From contig BGKB01000053.1 of assembly GCA_003116975.1 (NCBI GenBank), positions 248,001 to 312,000 of the forward strand: 64,000 bases of DNA, given 5' to 3'. Below are positions 1 through 10,500 of the stretch, in pieces (the first letter of the stretch is position 1; each line of letters opens with the position of its first letter). The notes beneath the pieces were generated by a model. The model saw only the letters and a list, made by a program, of their open reading frames with translations, was not told the origin of the DNA and searched no databases. The position numbers were made by a program, and so were the translations under genes. The stretch is from Aurantiochytrium sp. KH105. Taxonomy: Eukaryota; Sar; Bigyra; Thraustochytrida; Thraustochytriidae.

Positions 1-529
1 CTGCCGATTCTTCGAGGTCCATTTTGTCTGGCTCGGCATCCTTGGGGTGACCGCTGGGCGCCACCGTCGCGGAGCTGCTTCGACCAATGCGGTACGGGCT
101 CCCATGACCGTACTCGGCCTCTTCGCGCACCGCATCACGTTCAGGATCGCGGACAAGGTTGCGCCACTTGTCCTTGAGGTGTACACTCGTTCGCACCTGG
201 TTAAATTTGCTCTTGTACCGCTGCAGAATCCGCGACCAAGGGTTCTTCTCGCGGCCGAGCTCACTAAACCCGCGTTTCAGGTAGTGCACCTCCTTATCTG
301 ACCACTGTATTTTCTGGTGGCCGAACAGCGGGTCCGCTTTCTTGGATGGGTCGAAGCGGACGATGTTCCGCCATTTGTCTTTGAGGTCCACAGAAGTCCG
401 CCGCGAGTTGAACTCGTAGGCGCTAAGGATCTTGCGCCATTTCTGCCGCGACGACTTGAACTTCTCCACGCCCTCCACCAGGTTCGCGATCTCCTGCTCC
501 GTGAACGGCACGCGCGGCCGTCTGCTCAT
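1..529 (-). CDS. Double telobox-type Myb/SANT protein (3' end outside window)
   Basis: Starts at an ATG at 529 and stays open to the left edge, so at least 176 residues are present and the C-terminus is missing. Two consecutive Myb/SANT repeats are visible, about residues 7-65 and 75-130. Each ends in a third helix of the telobox type: the first reads VDLKDKWRN and the second VHLKDKWRN. This helix is the hallmark of TRF/plant TRB-class proteins that bind duplex telomeric repeats; two such repeats in tandem is less common than one. It is probably a nuclear telomere or telo-box promoter binding protein. Upstream of the ATG the frame becomes an Arg/Thr-rich translation of a GAC/GAG repeat, which argues against an earlier start. 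The gene is divergent from the MORN gene. Confidence 0.75.
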   Translation of the reverse strand, partial: MSRRPRVPFTEQEIANLVEGVEKFKSSRQKWRKILSAYEFNSRRTSVDLKDKWRNIVRFDPSKKADPLFGHQKIQWSDKEVHYLKRGFSELGREKNPWSRILQRYKSKFNQVRTSVHLKDKWRNLVRDPERDAVREEAEYGHGSPYRIGRSSSATVAPSGHPKDAEPDKMDLEESA

Positions 530-1481
530 GGTGCTGCGCGAGCTGCTCGGCCGAGGCCTCCTCCTCCTCCTCCTCCTTGTCGCCGTCCTCGTCCTCGTCC
601 TCGTCCTCCCTTTCGCGGGTACTGACGGCGCGAACCTCGACGGAGCGCACGGCCAGCCGGGACCTGCAGGGGGAGGGCGGGCGCGCGGGCGCGCAGGGCG
701 CGGGGCGGGCCTCGCCTGCGCGCGTCGCGCGTCGCGGGGCGGGCGGGCGGGCGCGGCGTGGCGGGGCGGCACGCGGATCCCAATCAATGCGCGGCCGGAT
801 GCGCGTTCTCCGCGGCCCGGCCCGGGCGGCCAGCAGCGGCCGGGCCGCGCGGGAGCGGGCGCGGGGTCGGGCCGCGAGTGGGGCTGCGCAGCCTGCAGCT
901 GCGCGCCGAGCCAACCCGAGCGGTCGCAGCGGCCGCCGCGCAGCGGCGCCGCGCGTCGCGCCCTCGGTCTGTCTCTGCTTGCGCCCCCTCCGTGCGTGGT
1001 TACGAAGGGGGGGCCCCCAGCTTCGCCGCGCCCCGGCGCCGCCCAGACTCCGTGGCTGGCCCCTTTCACGCGAGTTCTTTTTTCCTTTGTCATTATATTT
1101 TGGCATGGTACCTAAAAGTGGTGGGGTGGGGAAGAAGTTCGGGGTTTTAAGAGTGGGTAAATGCCGGGGAAAAAACGCAGGAGAAGGGCGGGGAGGAGAC
1201 AGGGAACCCCCCCAGGTGGTGCCGGAGAAAGTGAGGATAAGCCGAGGATGGAGGAAAATCGATAAGGGACCTAACGAAGAAGATAAAGAGGCTCAAACGC
1301 AACGGACCGATGATGATCATCATGGTGTTGATGATGGTCATGATGGCGAGGCCCACGCAGGCTGGGCTCGACTTCTTGTTGCAGCACAGAACTTCTTGTT
1401 GCACAGAACTTCTTGTTGCAGCACAGAACTTCTTGTTGCAGCACAGAACTCGCGCCAGGAGGCGAAGAGAGGAGAGGGAGG
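530..1481. other. Divergent intergenic region, GC-rich
   Basis: Spacer between the divergent Myb and MORN genes. It is GC-rich with a (CCT/GTC)n-like stretch near 560-610. Long open frames exist on both strands, but they are arginine/alanine-rich translations of GC-rich DNA and overlap each other, so I do not call a gene. It probably holds both promoters and 5' UTRs. Confidence 0.5.
1371..1447 (+). repeat. 20-bp tandem repeat, four units, in MORN gene leader
   Basis: Four head-to-tail copies of a 20-bp unit beginning ACTTCTTGTTGCA. Units lie at 1371-1390, 1391-1407 (missing 3 bp), 1408-1427 and 1428-1447. The array ends about 35 bp before the MORN gene ATG, so it is likely part of the 5' UTR or core promoter. 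Confidence 0.9.
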
Positions 1482-2987
1482 ATGGCACTGACGTCTGCCA
1501 AGGCTTTCGAGCTCGGAGTCTTGCGGCGGAGTGATGATCAAGAAGCACAAGATGAGGCCCGACTTCGACGGGTCCTGGGACACCGAAAGTCCAGGGCGTA
1601 TGCGAGAATGCTGGAGCGCGCAAAGGTGCCGAGGGCGGCGATGAAGTACCTGCCTGCGATGAAACCCGTGGAAACTTGCGAGGTGGGCAGCGAAACGCGA
1701 AGATTGCTCAAACGAATTGAGTTTAACTTTGAAAACAAACCACGAAAGCTTGATCGCGCGCTTGATGAAGACGAAGCAAACGAAACTCATCTCGACGAAC
1801 ATAACAACAACAATGACGAGAATGTCAACAGCAAAGACGAGGGCGACGAAGACGACGAAGACAGCTCCGCTGAAGAGTCTGACTCGGACGAGGAAGGTTC
1901 CGACTCGGACGAAGAACTTCATCTCTCCGGCGCAGACGCCAGCAGCAGCACGAGCAGTGGCGATGAAAGCGACGAGAGCAGCGAACAACAGGCAGCAAAT
2001 CTCACTCAACTCGACAAATGGGACAACCTTGCGGAAGAGTTTCGCCCAAGCAAAAAAGATGAGCCCCCTTGCGTAGCGATTGGGCGCATGCATGCAGCCG
2101 ACCCTGCCGAGTACGTTGTGCCAGACCTCAGTTCTGTTGGTCAAGATCTCGACCTAGGTATTCAGGAGGAGCCCGTGGTCCCTGGGCTCCCTGGATTTGC
2201 CGTTCAGCCGCGCCCCATTGCCAAAAGTCGGGGCGCGGAGCCCTTTTTCAATTATGTCGGGCGCTGGGAAGCAGGTTCTCTCTGTGGAGAGGGAGTCTAC
2301 GTCTTTGCGGACGGTGAGACATATCGTGGAGGGTGGCTTAACAATCTTCCGCATGGCCATGGCATCGCCAAGTATCCAGACGGATCCTTATACGAGGGGG
2401 AATGGAGTCAGGGCGCCAAACATGGCACCGGTGTGTACATGAGTGCGGACAAGAGCCGGTATGAGGGCGCTTTTGAGAATGGCCGGCGCACGGGTCACGG
2501 CAAGGTTTCTTTGGCGTCGAAGCTGACGTATGAAGGGGCTTTTGTCAATGGCAAATTTCACGGACGCGGTGTGATGAAGTCTCCGCTAGGTTGGGAGTAT
2601 TCTGGCACGTGGTCACGAGGTCGTATCCTCGGCACAGGAGCCATCATCAATCCTGAGGGAGAGCGGACTGTCAAGACATGGAGACGACCCATTTCCTTTC
2701 ATCGGGCGGTAAGAAATTTGAAAGAAGATACTGAGACACGATTTCGTCGTAAAAACGAGTTCAGAGTCCGATTGCGCGCCTTTCTCTTTGAGCAGGACGT
2801 TCAGCGTCATGTACGACGAATTCGAGACGACATGGCGCAGGCCGAGTTGGACCGTATCGAAGAAGAGCGCGAAGAGCTCAACCGTCTTCGATATGAACGA
2901 AGGGAACAGCTGCGCAAGGCTAAGGAAGATGCGCTTAATGGCATTGAGAGCGGCGACGAAGGTTATAATGATGATGACGATGATGAC

Positions 2988-3019
<32 letters not shown>

Positions 3020-3068
3020 TGAGGAGGAGGACGAGGAGGAAGACGAGGACGACGAAGAAAACAAATGA
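1482..3068 (+). CDS. MORN-repeat protein with acidic tail
   Basis: 528 residues from the ATG at 1482; the open frame reaches 1413 only through a TTG inside the tandem repeat. The N-terminal part is low complexity and very acidic (Asp/Glu/Ser, about residues 85-180). Six consecutive MORN repeats of about 23 residues follow, roughly residues 258-395, with the family pattern Y-x-G-x-W/F...G-x-G (for example YEGEW, YRGGW). A charged coiled coil (about 440-505) then leads into a run of aspartates and glutamates at the C-terminus, encoded by GAC/GAT repeats. MORN repeats bind membranes or scaffold cytoskeletal and flagellar structures, for example in radial-spoke and basal-body proteins. A structural role at membrane or axoneme is the natural guess, but the partner cannot be read from the sequence. 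Confidence 0.8.
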
Positions 3069-3179
3069 GTATTTAGCAAGAGCGCAACGTATTGTATTTT
3101 ATCCCACCTTTCCTTTCCATGAGCGTCATTCTGATAAAGACCAGCACGTTTTCGCTGCAAAACGAGACTCCTTGGCAAG

Positions 3180-3240
3180 AGCGAGAGCGAAAGCGAAAGC
3201 GAGAGCGAGAGCGAGAACAAAAGCGAGAGCGAGAGCGGAA
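3180..3240 (+). repeat. GAGCGA/AAGCGA hexamer repeat
   Basis: Imperfect GAGCGA/AAGCGA hexamers lie in the short space between the convergent 3' ends of the MORN gene (3068) and the helicase gene (3252). Probably 3' UTR microsatellite. Confidence 0.7.
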
Positions 3241-3251
3241 ACAACACCTTC

Positions 3252-6200
3252 TTACTCGTCTTTGCTAATATTCTCCGAATACGAAGGTTGCTGCGCAACC
3301 CACTGCCGCTGGATTTGGACTTGCTCCACGCGCGCCCGTCCCATGCTCAGCGCCTTTGGCAAAGATTTTGCCCGATTGCGCTCTGGTGTTGTCGGCGCTT
3401 TCTTGCGTTTGGAACGGAGGCGACGCGGGCTCCCCGCAGTGGCAGCACTCGCGACTTCGTTGGCGCGTGGGGTCCGTGGCACTTCCGGGGGGCGTGGCGG
3501 CTCCTGCTTCGGCCCTAAAATCATATCAAGGATGATAAGGGCTGCCCGTTTATCGAGACGTGCATTGTATTCACCACAGGTTGCATGTGCAAGGCATGCA
3601 AGACATCCGCTTGATGATTGACAGGAGCAATTGGCTACCATGTCTCTACATGACTGCAACATAGGAAGCATCTTGAGATAAGCAGCCTCGGCGATACCCA
3701 GCCCGCCGGGACAATCATCAAAAATCATCAGACGAGGCGGACGAGGCCGCTTGATGAATTCCGCGTCGTGCTCAATGCCCACATTGCTCGAGTGGCACAT
3801 AATGTGCACCTGGACTAGTTTTGCAAGCATGTGATTGATTCCATGAATCCCGGCACGCACGTCCCGTCCGGCCTGAGCCACCGCAATCTGAACCTCTGTG
3901 GACAAATCCACCCATGCTGCTTGCGTTTCGAAAAATAGTGATGGAAGCGTGAACTCGTGCATTTCAAAGATTCGACCTGATCGTAGCCAGATCTTGCGAT
4001 AGCCCCACACAGACCGCTCGATTTGCACGGCTCCACAGTGCACGTCCAGACCAGGAAGCAGTCTTTCCGTGTCAAAGCGACCCATCACCTTGACGTAATT
4101 ACAGTCGCGGGGAGAAGTATAGTAATTGACGTGAGTCGGGTGCGCCCACGCCTTGTATGAATTGAGGTCCATCTTGGAGACTAGAAAACTCCGCCCTTGG
4201 TGCATGTATATCGCCCCGGGGTACAGTTCAAAGAGCGCACGCGAATACGGAATTGTATCCATGAGCTCCCCACCCGAATATAGCTCAAAAGTGACCGGGT
4301 CCACGACGCGCAGACTCACATTGTTCCATGGTTTGCAAAGTTTGGCGTGCGTTTGCAGTGCGCCATGGGGTAATCGGATCGCAAGATTGTCTTCGACCAA
4401 GTCCGAAAGAACCTGTGTCAACGTTTCTTGGTTTTTCTCGTGCGTGCCTCCGAAAAGTCTACGATCCTCCTCGCCGTGAAAGGCTCTCTCGTGCATGGCG
4501 CAAAGCAAGTGGTCTTTGAGCACATACTTGTTGAAAGGGTCCAACACGGCACGCTCGACGCGTCCACGATCGAGGAGCTCGTTAGGACGCTGCGCAAAGT
4601 ATTGATCTGTGGGCCCGTTAAAGCACACAAAGAGAGCGAGCGCGTCTTTGCCGGACCGCCCCGCGCGACCCACTTGCTGCCACATGGAAGCTGCACTGCC
4701 AGGGTACCCGAGCAGGATGACAGCGTCGAGGTGGCCCACGTCGATTCCAAGTTCAAGCGCGTTTGTTGCTGTCACGGCAATGAGCCGTCCATTAAAAAGC
4801 TTGTCCTCGATAACTCGACGTTCTGCTGCCTGATAACCACCACGATATCCAGCCACAAGATCTGCCAAGTGAGGTTGACCTTGAGCAAATGTCGGAGCCA
4901 AGTCACGAGTTTTGTCCTGAGATTCATACACCTTGCCCTTGTATCCTTGCTTCAGCTCGTCCTGCGTGTACCGCAGAACAAGTTCAGTCAATTTCCGTGT
5001 GCGGCAGAACGCCATCGTTTTCACGCCGAGTCGGGTCAGCGCCGAAAGCAGCAGCGCAGTTTCATAGATGGAGCTCTTGCGATCAAGCATGCTCTCCTCT
5101 TTGGCATCGACGACCAGAGCATCTGGTTGTCCCTGAGCATTGCCGTCATCACTCAGTTTCTTGTCCGCCTTCTTTGTCTTCTTTTCGTTCTTGACTTTAC
5201 CCTTTTTGGTTGTTTTGGCATCGTTCGCTTCCTTTTTGGCGTTCTCCGCAAAGCGTTGGCTTGGATGCAGGGGCGGGTTCCATATGCCAAAAAGTCTACG
5301 CCCGCATGGAGATCCGTCCATATCATCCCCGACGGCAAAGAGTTCATTCGGGCTCGAAGGACACAAGAGAGAAAAGAGTTCAACGGGGTTGGCGATGGTC
5401 GCGCTGCACGTAAAAAATTGAGGTGATCGCACCGCGTACATGGCACAGACTCGCTGCAAGCGACGCAACACGCAAGCTACGTGCGATCCAAAAATACCGT
5501 GATATGTGTGCGCCTCGTCAATAATCACAAATCGTAATCCGCGTAAAAAGTTTTTCCAATGACGGTGTTGCGGAAGGATGGTCACGTGCAGCATGTCAGG
5601 GTTGGTGATGATAATTTCGGCATCCTTGCGAATATCCTCGCGATCACTCTGCTTGGTGTCACCATCATACGTGCACACTCGTACGCGTTTACTCGCGCGC
5701 GCGCCAATGGCAGAGGCAAGCCTTCGCGTGGAACCCAGCTGATCTTGTGCCAACGCCTTTGTCGGAAAAATGTAGAGGGCAGTCACTTCACGTGCGCGAT
5801 CTGGGAGCTCATCCTCTTCAGACGCCTCTACCTCTTCTTGTTCTTGCTTTACCTTTGCGCGCTTACCTTCGTTGTTGAGCGAGGTTACCTTTTCATCAGA
5901 AAAGCAGAAGCCACCAGACTCTGTGTTGTCCTCGAGAAAGCCTGCGGACTTTACATTGTTTCCATCGAGATTCTCGAATGCATCTTCTGCTTTGATCGTT
6001 CCCTCCTCTTTCGAAAGAGGGCCATTTTCTGTCTCTTCCAAGGAAAGAAGATTGCCTTCTTTCAGCAACGTATCAAAGACGGGAATGCCGAAGATGAGAC
6101 TTTTGCCCGATGAGGTTGAGGTAGACACGACGATGTTGCATCCACGTCGGGCGGCGTCGATGGCTAGCGCTTGATGTTTGAAGAACTTCTCGATGCCAAA

Positions 6201-6968
6201 GTCGAGAGCTAGACTCTCTGCGATGGCAGCGTGAAGAGGGTGCGCCAAATCGGCAAACTGCTGCTCGCGTCGAGGGTAAAGCTGCGTGTATTCAAGCTGC
6301 GTCTCGTAAAAAGGGCAGTCCTTTAAAAAACGCACAATGCCTTCGAAATCAAGACCGTGCTGACTGTCAGGACTCCGATATAATGCGGCTAAATCTTGGT
6401 GGATAGGACCCTCAATTGGAGCCGCACTTGACCCGTTCTCGGTGCTACTTGGCGGGGCGCTCAGCAGAGGGGCCGGAGGAAGCGGTTCCATTTCGAGACT
6501 GGAAGGATTACATGCAGCGACACCCGTCTCGTACGCCTTGGTGCGCTTCTTGAGCGCAGTTTTGCCAGCGCCGACATATCGCTTTTTCACGATGATCTCC
6601 AAATGGTAGACAATGTGATCCACCTTGAACGCCAGCGGTGGCTCTGGAGTTTGTTGTTGGGCCATGGTTGTTGGCCCGCCTGCACTCGCCTCTACAGGCA
6701 CGTACTGCAGACAGAGCACCTCTGGTGCGAGGTGAATGAGCTGTCGAATGCGATCGAGGGTGAGGTCCACCGAGGCCCTGCTCAAGCTCTTGACCATATT
6801 GATCGTCACAGGCACTCTGCAGCTAATGTGTTTCTTCGTGAGAAAGCTCACGGCCGCGTCGAGCACCTTGCACTCCCTCAGCACCTGTTCCTTGGTCTGC
6901 GCCGCCGTCGAGGCCGCGGTGCCCTCGGCGCCGCCATGCCCGGCACTCTCCGCCTCGACGCCCGCCAT
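3252..6968 (-). CDS. HRQ1: Hrq1-type RecQ4-like DEAD/DEAH helicase with DUF1998
   Basis: 1238 residues from the ATG at 6968; the frame is open to a TTG at 7133, but that extension is Arg/Pro/Gly-rich. A superfamily 2 helicase core is clear: Walker A STSSGKS with lysine about residue 289, motif II DEAH at 484-487, motif III SATI, and motif VI QVGRAGRSGKD. Between the RecA lobes are lysine-rich and acidic inserts. The C-terminal part has FDDCPGGLGIA followed by a cluster of cysteines (CSCQ..SGCLACL...C), matching the DUF1998/MZB zinc-binding module. This order is that of fungal and plant Hrq1 and bacterial YprA-like enzymes, 3'-5' DNA helicases of interstrand crosslink repair and telomere maintenance. 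The last ~80 residues are basic, possibly nuclear localising. Convergent with the MORN gene. Confidence 0.88.
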   Translation of the reverse strand: MAGVEAESAGHGGAEGTAASTAAQTKEQVLRECKVLDAAVSFLTKKHISCRVPVTINMVKSLSRASVDLTLDRIRQLIHLAPEVLCLQYVPVEASAGGPTTMAQQQTPEPPLAFKVDHIVYHLEIIVKKRYVGAGKTALKKRTKAYETGVAACNPSSLEMEPLPPAPLLSAPPSSTENGSSAAPIEGPIHQDLAALYRSPDSQHGLDFEGIVRFLKDCPFYETQLEYTQLYPRREQQFADLAHPLHAAIAESLALDFGIEKFFKHQALAIDAARRGCNIVVSTSTSSGKSLIFGIPVFDTLLKEGNLLSLEETENGPLSKEEGTIKAEDAFENLDGNNVKSAGFLEDNTESGGFCFSDEKVTSLNNEGKRAKVKQEQEEVEASEEDELPDRAREVTALYIFPTKALAQDQLGSTRRLASAIGARASKRVRVCTYDGDTKQSDREDIRKDAEIIITNPDMLHVTILPQHRHWKNFLRGLRFVIIDEAHTYHGIFGSHVACVLRRLQRVCAMYAVRSPQFFTCSATIANPVELFSLLCPSSPNELFAVGDDMDGSPCGRRLFGIWNPPLHPSQRFAENAKKEANDAKTTKKGKVKNEKKTKKADKKLSDDGNAQGQPDALVVDAKEESMLDRKSSIYETALLLSALTRLGVKTMAFCRTRKLTELVLRYTQDELKQGYKGKVYESQDKTRDLAPTFAQGQPHLADLVAGYRGGYQAAERRVIEDKLFNGRLIAVTATNALELGIDVGHLDAVILLGYPGSAASMWQQVGRAGRSGKDALALFVCFNGPTDQYFAQRPNELLDRGRVERAVLDPFNKYVLKDHLLCAMHERAFHGEEDRRLFGGTHEKNQETLTQVLSDLVEDNLAIRLPHGALQTHAKLCKPWNNVSLRVVDPVTFELYSGGELMDTIPYSRALFELYPGAIYMHQGRSFLVSKMDLNSYKAWAHPTHVNYYTSPRDCNYVKVMGRFDTERLLPGLDVHCGAVQIERSVWGYRKIWLRSGRIFEMHEFTLPSLFFETQAAWVDLSTEVQIAVAQAGRDVRAGIHGINHMLAKLVQVHIMCHSSNVGIEHDAEFIKRPRPPRLMIFDDCPGGLGIAEAAYLKMLPMLQSCRDMVANCSCQSSSGCLACLAHATCGEYNARLDKRAALIILDMILGPKQEPPRPPEVPRTPRANEVASAATAGSPRRLRSKRKKAPTTPERNRAKSLPKALSMGRARVEQVQIQRQWVAQQPSYSENISKDE

Positions 6969-7508
6969 GCCCGGACCTGCCGACGGCCGACGGCCGGCCC
7001 TTGCAGGTCCGCCGGGGCGGGACGGGCGAGGCGAGGAGCGGCCCGAGAAGCGCGGGCCTTGGTCGCCGCCTGCGCGCCGGCGCGCAGAGGAAGGCCTTCT
7101 CTCGCGCCGGGTTGCCGCTCTGCTGGCGCGCAACGGGGTCCAGAATCACCGCGCTCGAACTCGTCTCTTCACAATCAACCAAAGTCAAGTCGCGAACCGA
7201 GGGCGCCTGCGCGCGAGCGGGCGAGCGAGCGTGGGCACCTGGGAAGACGCGCGGGTCTGTCGCTGCGCAGAGTTGCAGCAGCAAACGAACGTGAAGGGAC
7301 GGAGGGGAAGGCCGGAGTCTGCGAAATCGAGGTCGATATCGACGACAGGCGAAAGCCGAGCGAGCACGGTGACGTGCTGGCCTGACCACCTTGGAGAGGT
7401 GACAAGGCCCTGCTCGAGGCTCGAGGCTCGGAGCGCGCGATAGTCAACTCGGGGGGGGTACTTGAACCACAGGACCTGCGTTGAAGAGGAAAGTTTGATC
7501 TGGATACG
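6969..7508. other. Divergent promoter region, helicase / ARM-LamG genes
   Basis: GC-rich 540-bp spacer between two divergent ATGs. A G9 run lies near 7451-7459. No supported gene; likely a shared bidirectional promoter. Confidence 0.5.
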
Positions 7509-10500
7509 ATGGGCCAAGATATTTCCGGTCTGGAACTCTTTGACGGTCTTCAAGAGCAAAAGATTCTTCGCGCAGATGACGACAATCTCTACGAGCAGAG
7601 AGCAGAGCGGTCCGAAGCTGAAAGAGAGTCGAGCGAGAGGGTGTTGGAAAGAAGAAGCGAGGATCCACAGGCCGGCCTCTCTGGTGCTCTGGGCGACGAA
7701 CTTTGGGCGAGCCAGACTCTATCCCAGGTCAAGAATGCAAAGAACCAGCGAAGCGCGCTGTGGCATGTGATTCGTCTCACCATGAGTCAGGTACAGCAAG
7801 GCGTCTCCTTGGATATTACAACGTCTCCACATTTGGTGCGCAACGCCATCATGCCTGTTCAGGGCTCATCGCTTGACGAGCTGTTGCTCTTTGCGTCCTT
7901 TCTCAACATAGTCTATCCCTTTTCCTCCAACACATCATTCGGCTTTGCAAAGCTCGCCACTGGACCTGACTTACGTATGGGCCCACGGCAAAATCCGTCT
8001 TATGCAGCCGCGGTACATTATGCCACACTAATGCGCGAAGATTATAGCGGTGCCGCCAGCAATCTCTCATACTTGTTGCTTGCAGCGGACCGCCGTACCG
8101 TACGAATCGCAAGTCTGGCTCTGGCCATCTTGGTCGTGCATCCAAGCTCACGAAAGCTGTCGCACGAGCCCCACGGTTTAGCAATCTTGTGCGCCGACAG
8201 AGACCCTGTCATGCAGTACCTCGGCGTGACGACCCTCGGCAATCTCTGCGCGAACAAGAATAGTGGCGAAAATTCTCCCGATAGTATGGGCATTTCGAGC
8301 GAGATTCAAGCGGTCATGCGCACGTCGATACCAATCCTTTTGCAAATGCTTGTAGACCCGGAAACGCCCCTCTTTGTTGCGGAGGCTGTTCTCTTTACGC
8401 TCTTTAATTATGTGCGCATCTCCTCCGCGGGTGCCTCTGTCGCCCACGCTATCATTGTAGTTGACGCAGAAGGCAAAGCACATGCTTCTGTGGACATTCA
8501 TGTCGGCAAGGACGCGCGGAGCGGCGCGACGGCGCCGGTACTAGCCTTGCCCTCCGAGCGTCAACGCTTCTTTATGCTGCACGTGCTCTTTGGCCTGCTG
8601 CACGGTGTGGGGACCGAAGACCTTGCGTCTGCCCGAGCATTTCCTCACTTCCAAGAATGGAGTGAGACTTCGGATTTGGCGCATACACTGGTTTGCATGC
8701 TCCTTTGCGAGCTTTCGCGGCCGCAGGAGAATGCACATTTATTCGCAGCTTCAGTAGATACCGATGCGCGACGGCATTCCAACCTCAAGCGAAATTCGCG
8801 GGCCCGTCTTTCTCGTGCTCTTTTTACGCCGCAGTCGTCCTTTTCGAGTGACTTGCCATTCGTCACAGATACAAGTCCAACCACGTTGGGAGAGACGTAT
8901 TCTTCACGTATACTTTTGCTTCTCGAACTTTACAGAGAACAGGATTTCTCCCCTGCTTCTACAGCTCTCGCGGCAGCATCTCTTTCGCTCGGGCTTCTTT
9001 CATTAAGTGAAGGAGATAGGGACCCTGCCCCTGCTATGGATAAAAGTCCTCCAATGGCCACATGTGACCAGACACAAGAGAGCGCACCATGTTTTCATTC
9101 CGGCACTATTGCCTCCAACAATTATTTGGAGCCTCTTTTGGCAGCATTTTCTCGACAGAAGAGCGCCAGCTTCGATCTTCATTGGGCGCACTTCCGCGTC
9201 GCCCCCGAGCGTACCTCGGCACGAACGCAACTTTTGTCGGCGGATGTGCTTGGCGACATTTGTGGCAAGGAAATTGGCATTGACAGCTTCCTTAAAAGTA
9301 TGGAAGACCGAATGTGCGAGGTCACGCACGATACCGACTTTGACGAAGTCTGGATCGCATACTTTCAGAACCTTTTCATGAACCGTCTTGAGGACCTGGT
9401 GCACGCTCATCTTGCTCGAGACGATGCTGCCAAGCCCAAAATTGCTGGACAAGGTGGCGCAAAGTTCGTCTTACAACTTTTGCATGCGATTTTGCAGACG
9501 TGCGCAGACAAAGATGTTCTCGTCCGCACCCTCAACACCATTGCTCGACTTGCAATATTTGATGCCGATGCCGCCATGGCTCTGTGTGAGCGAGGCGTCG
9601 TGCGCAGGCTTGTCCAGATGCTCTGGGTGATTTGCGCTGACCAAGGTATCCTGGCTGTAGAGATTACTGAAACAGATGAAGAAGAGGTACTCTCGGTGTT
9701 TCCCGACACTAGTGACCATATTGATAGAGCCGAGGATTCTGGGAACCCAAGCGCGAACGAGAACACTCGATCTCGAGATACGGGTCGACGGCAACGTCAA
9801 GATTCCATTGTTGCTGCATTGCTCACGCCGAAGCACGGGAACAAGAACTTCCACGCGGATATGCTGTTCAATCGGATACTGGTTGATGCTGCGCTTCGAA
9901 GTCGTTTGCGTTACGTGCAAGGCTTGCTCGGGCCAGAGCTCGTTCTTCACGTTCTTCGCGCCTTGAATGCCTTTGCCGTGCACGGCGCCCTGCGAGATGA
10001 GATCGGCATCAATCTTAAGATGCGAGGATTCTTCTTTCGACTCTACGAGGTTTTCGAAAACGCACGGGATAATACAAAAACTTTTCGTGTCCCCGCAAAA
10101 TTTCAAAGCACTAATCATGCAGACGGCTCGATGCCTTCAGCGCGCAAGTTTGCTCCTGCTCTGGCAGTGGATATGCTTGACGAAATAGTGATGGGGATTG
10201 GATGCCTAACCGCTTCGACACATGCCATTTCACGGCAACGTTGGTCACTTGCAAGGAACCGGGAGCTCATGCAACACCTAGTACGCGCCGCAAGGGAAGC
10301 AAGTGTAACTCAGCAAGAGAAGGTATCTCTTGACGCTCAGCAAAAGAGCGTCAAATCTTTGTGTGCGTTGGAGAACATGGCGCGCTCACGCGGTGTAAAA
10401 GCTGCTCTACTTTCGCACACGGATCTTTTGGACGCGCTGACTGAAGTTTTGACGGTCACGGAGAGATGCACGCAGCATCGTGCGCAGCAGCGCGAGATCG

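Noticed and set aside
423-1106. Long minus-strand frame upstream of the left-edge Myb gene
   Set aside because: Overlaps the Myb CDS in another frame and is a GC-driven Arg/Ala/Pro translation; no motif.
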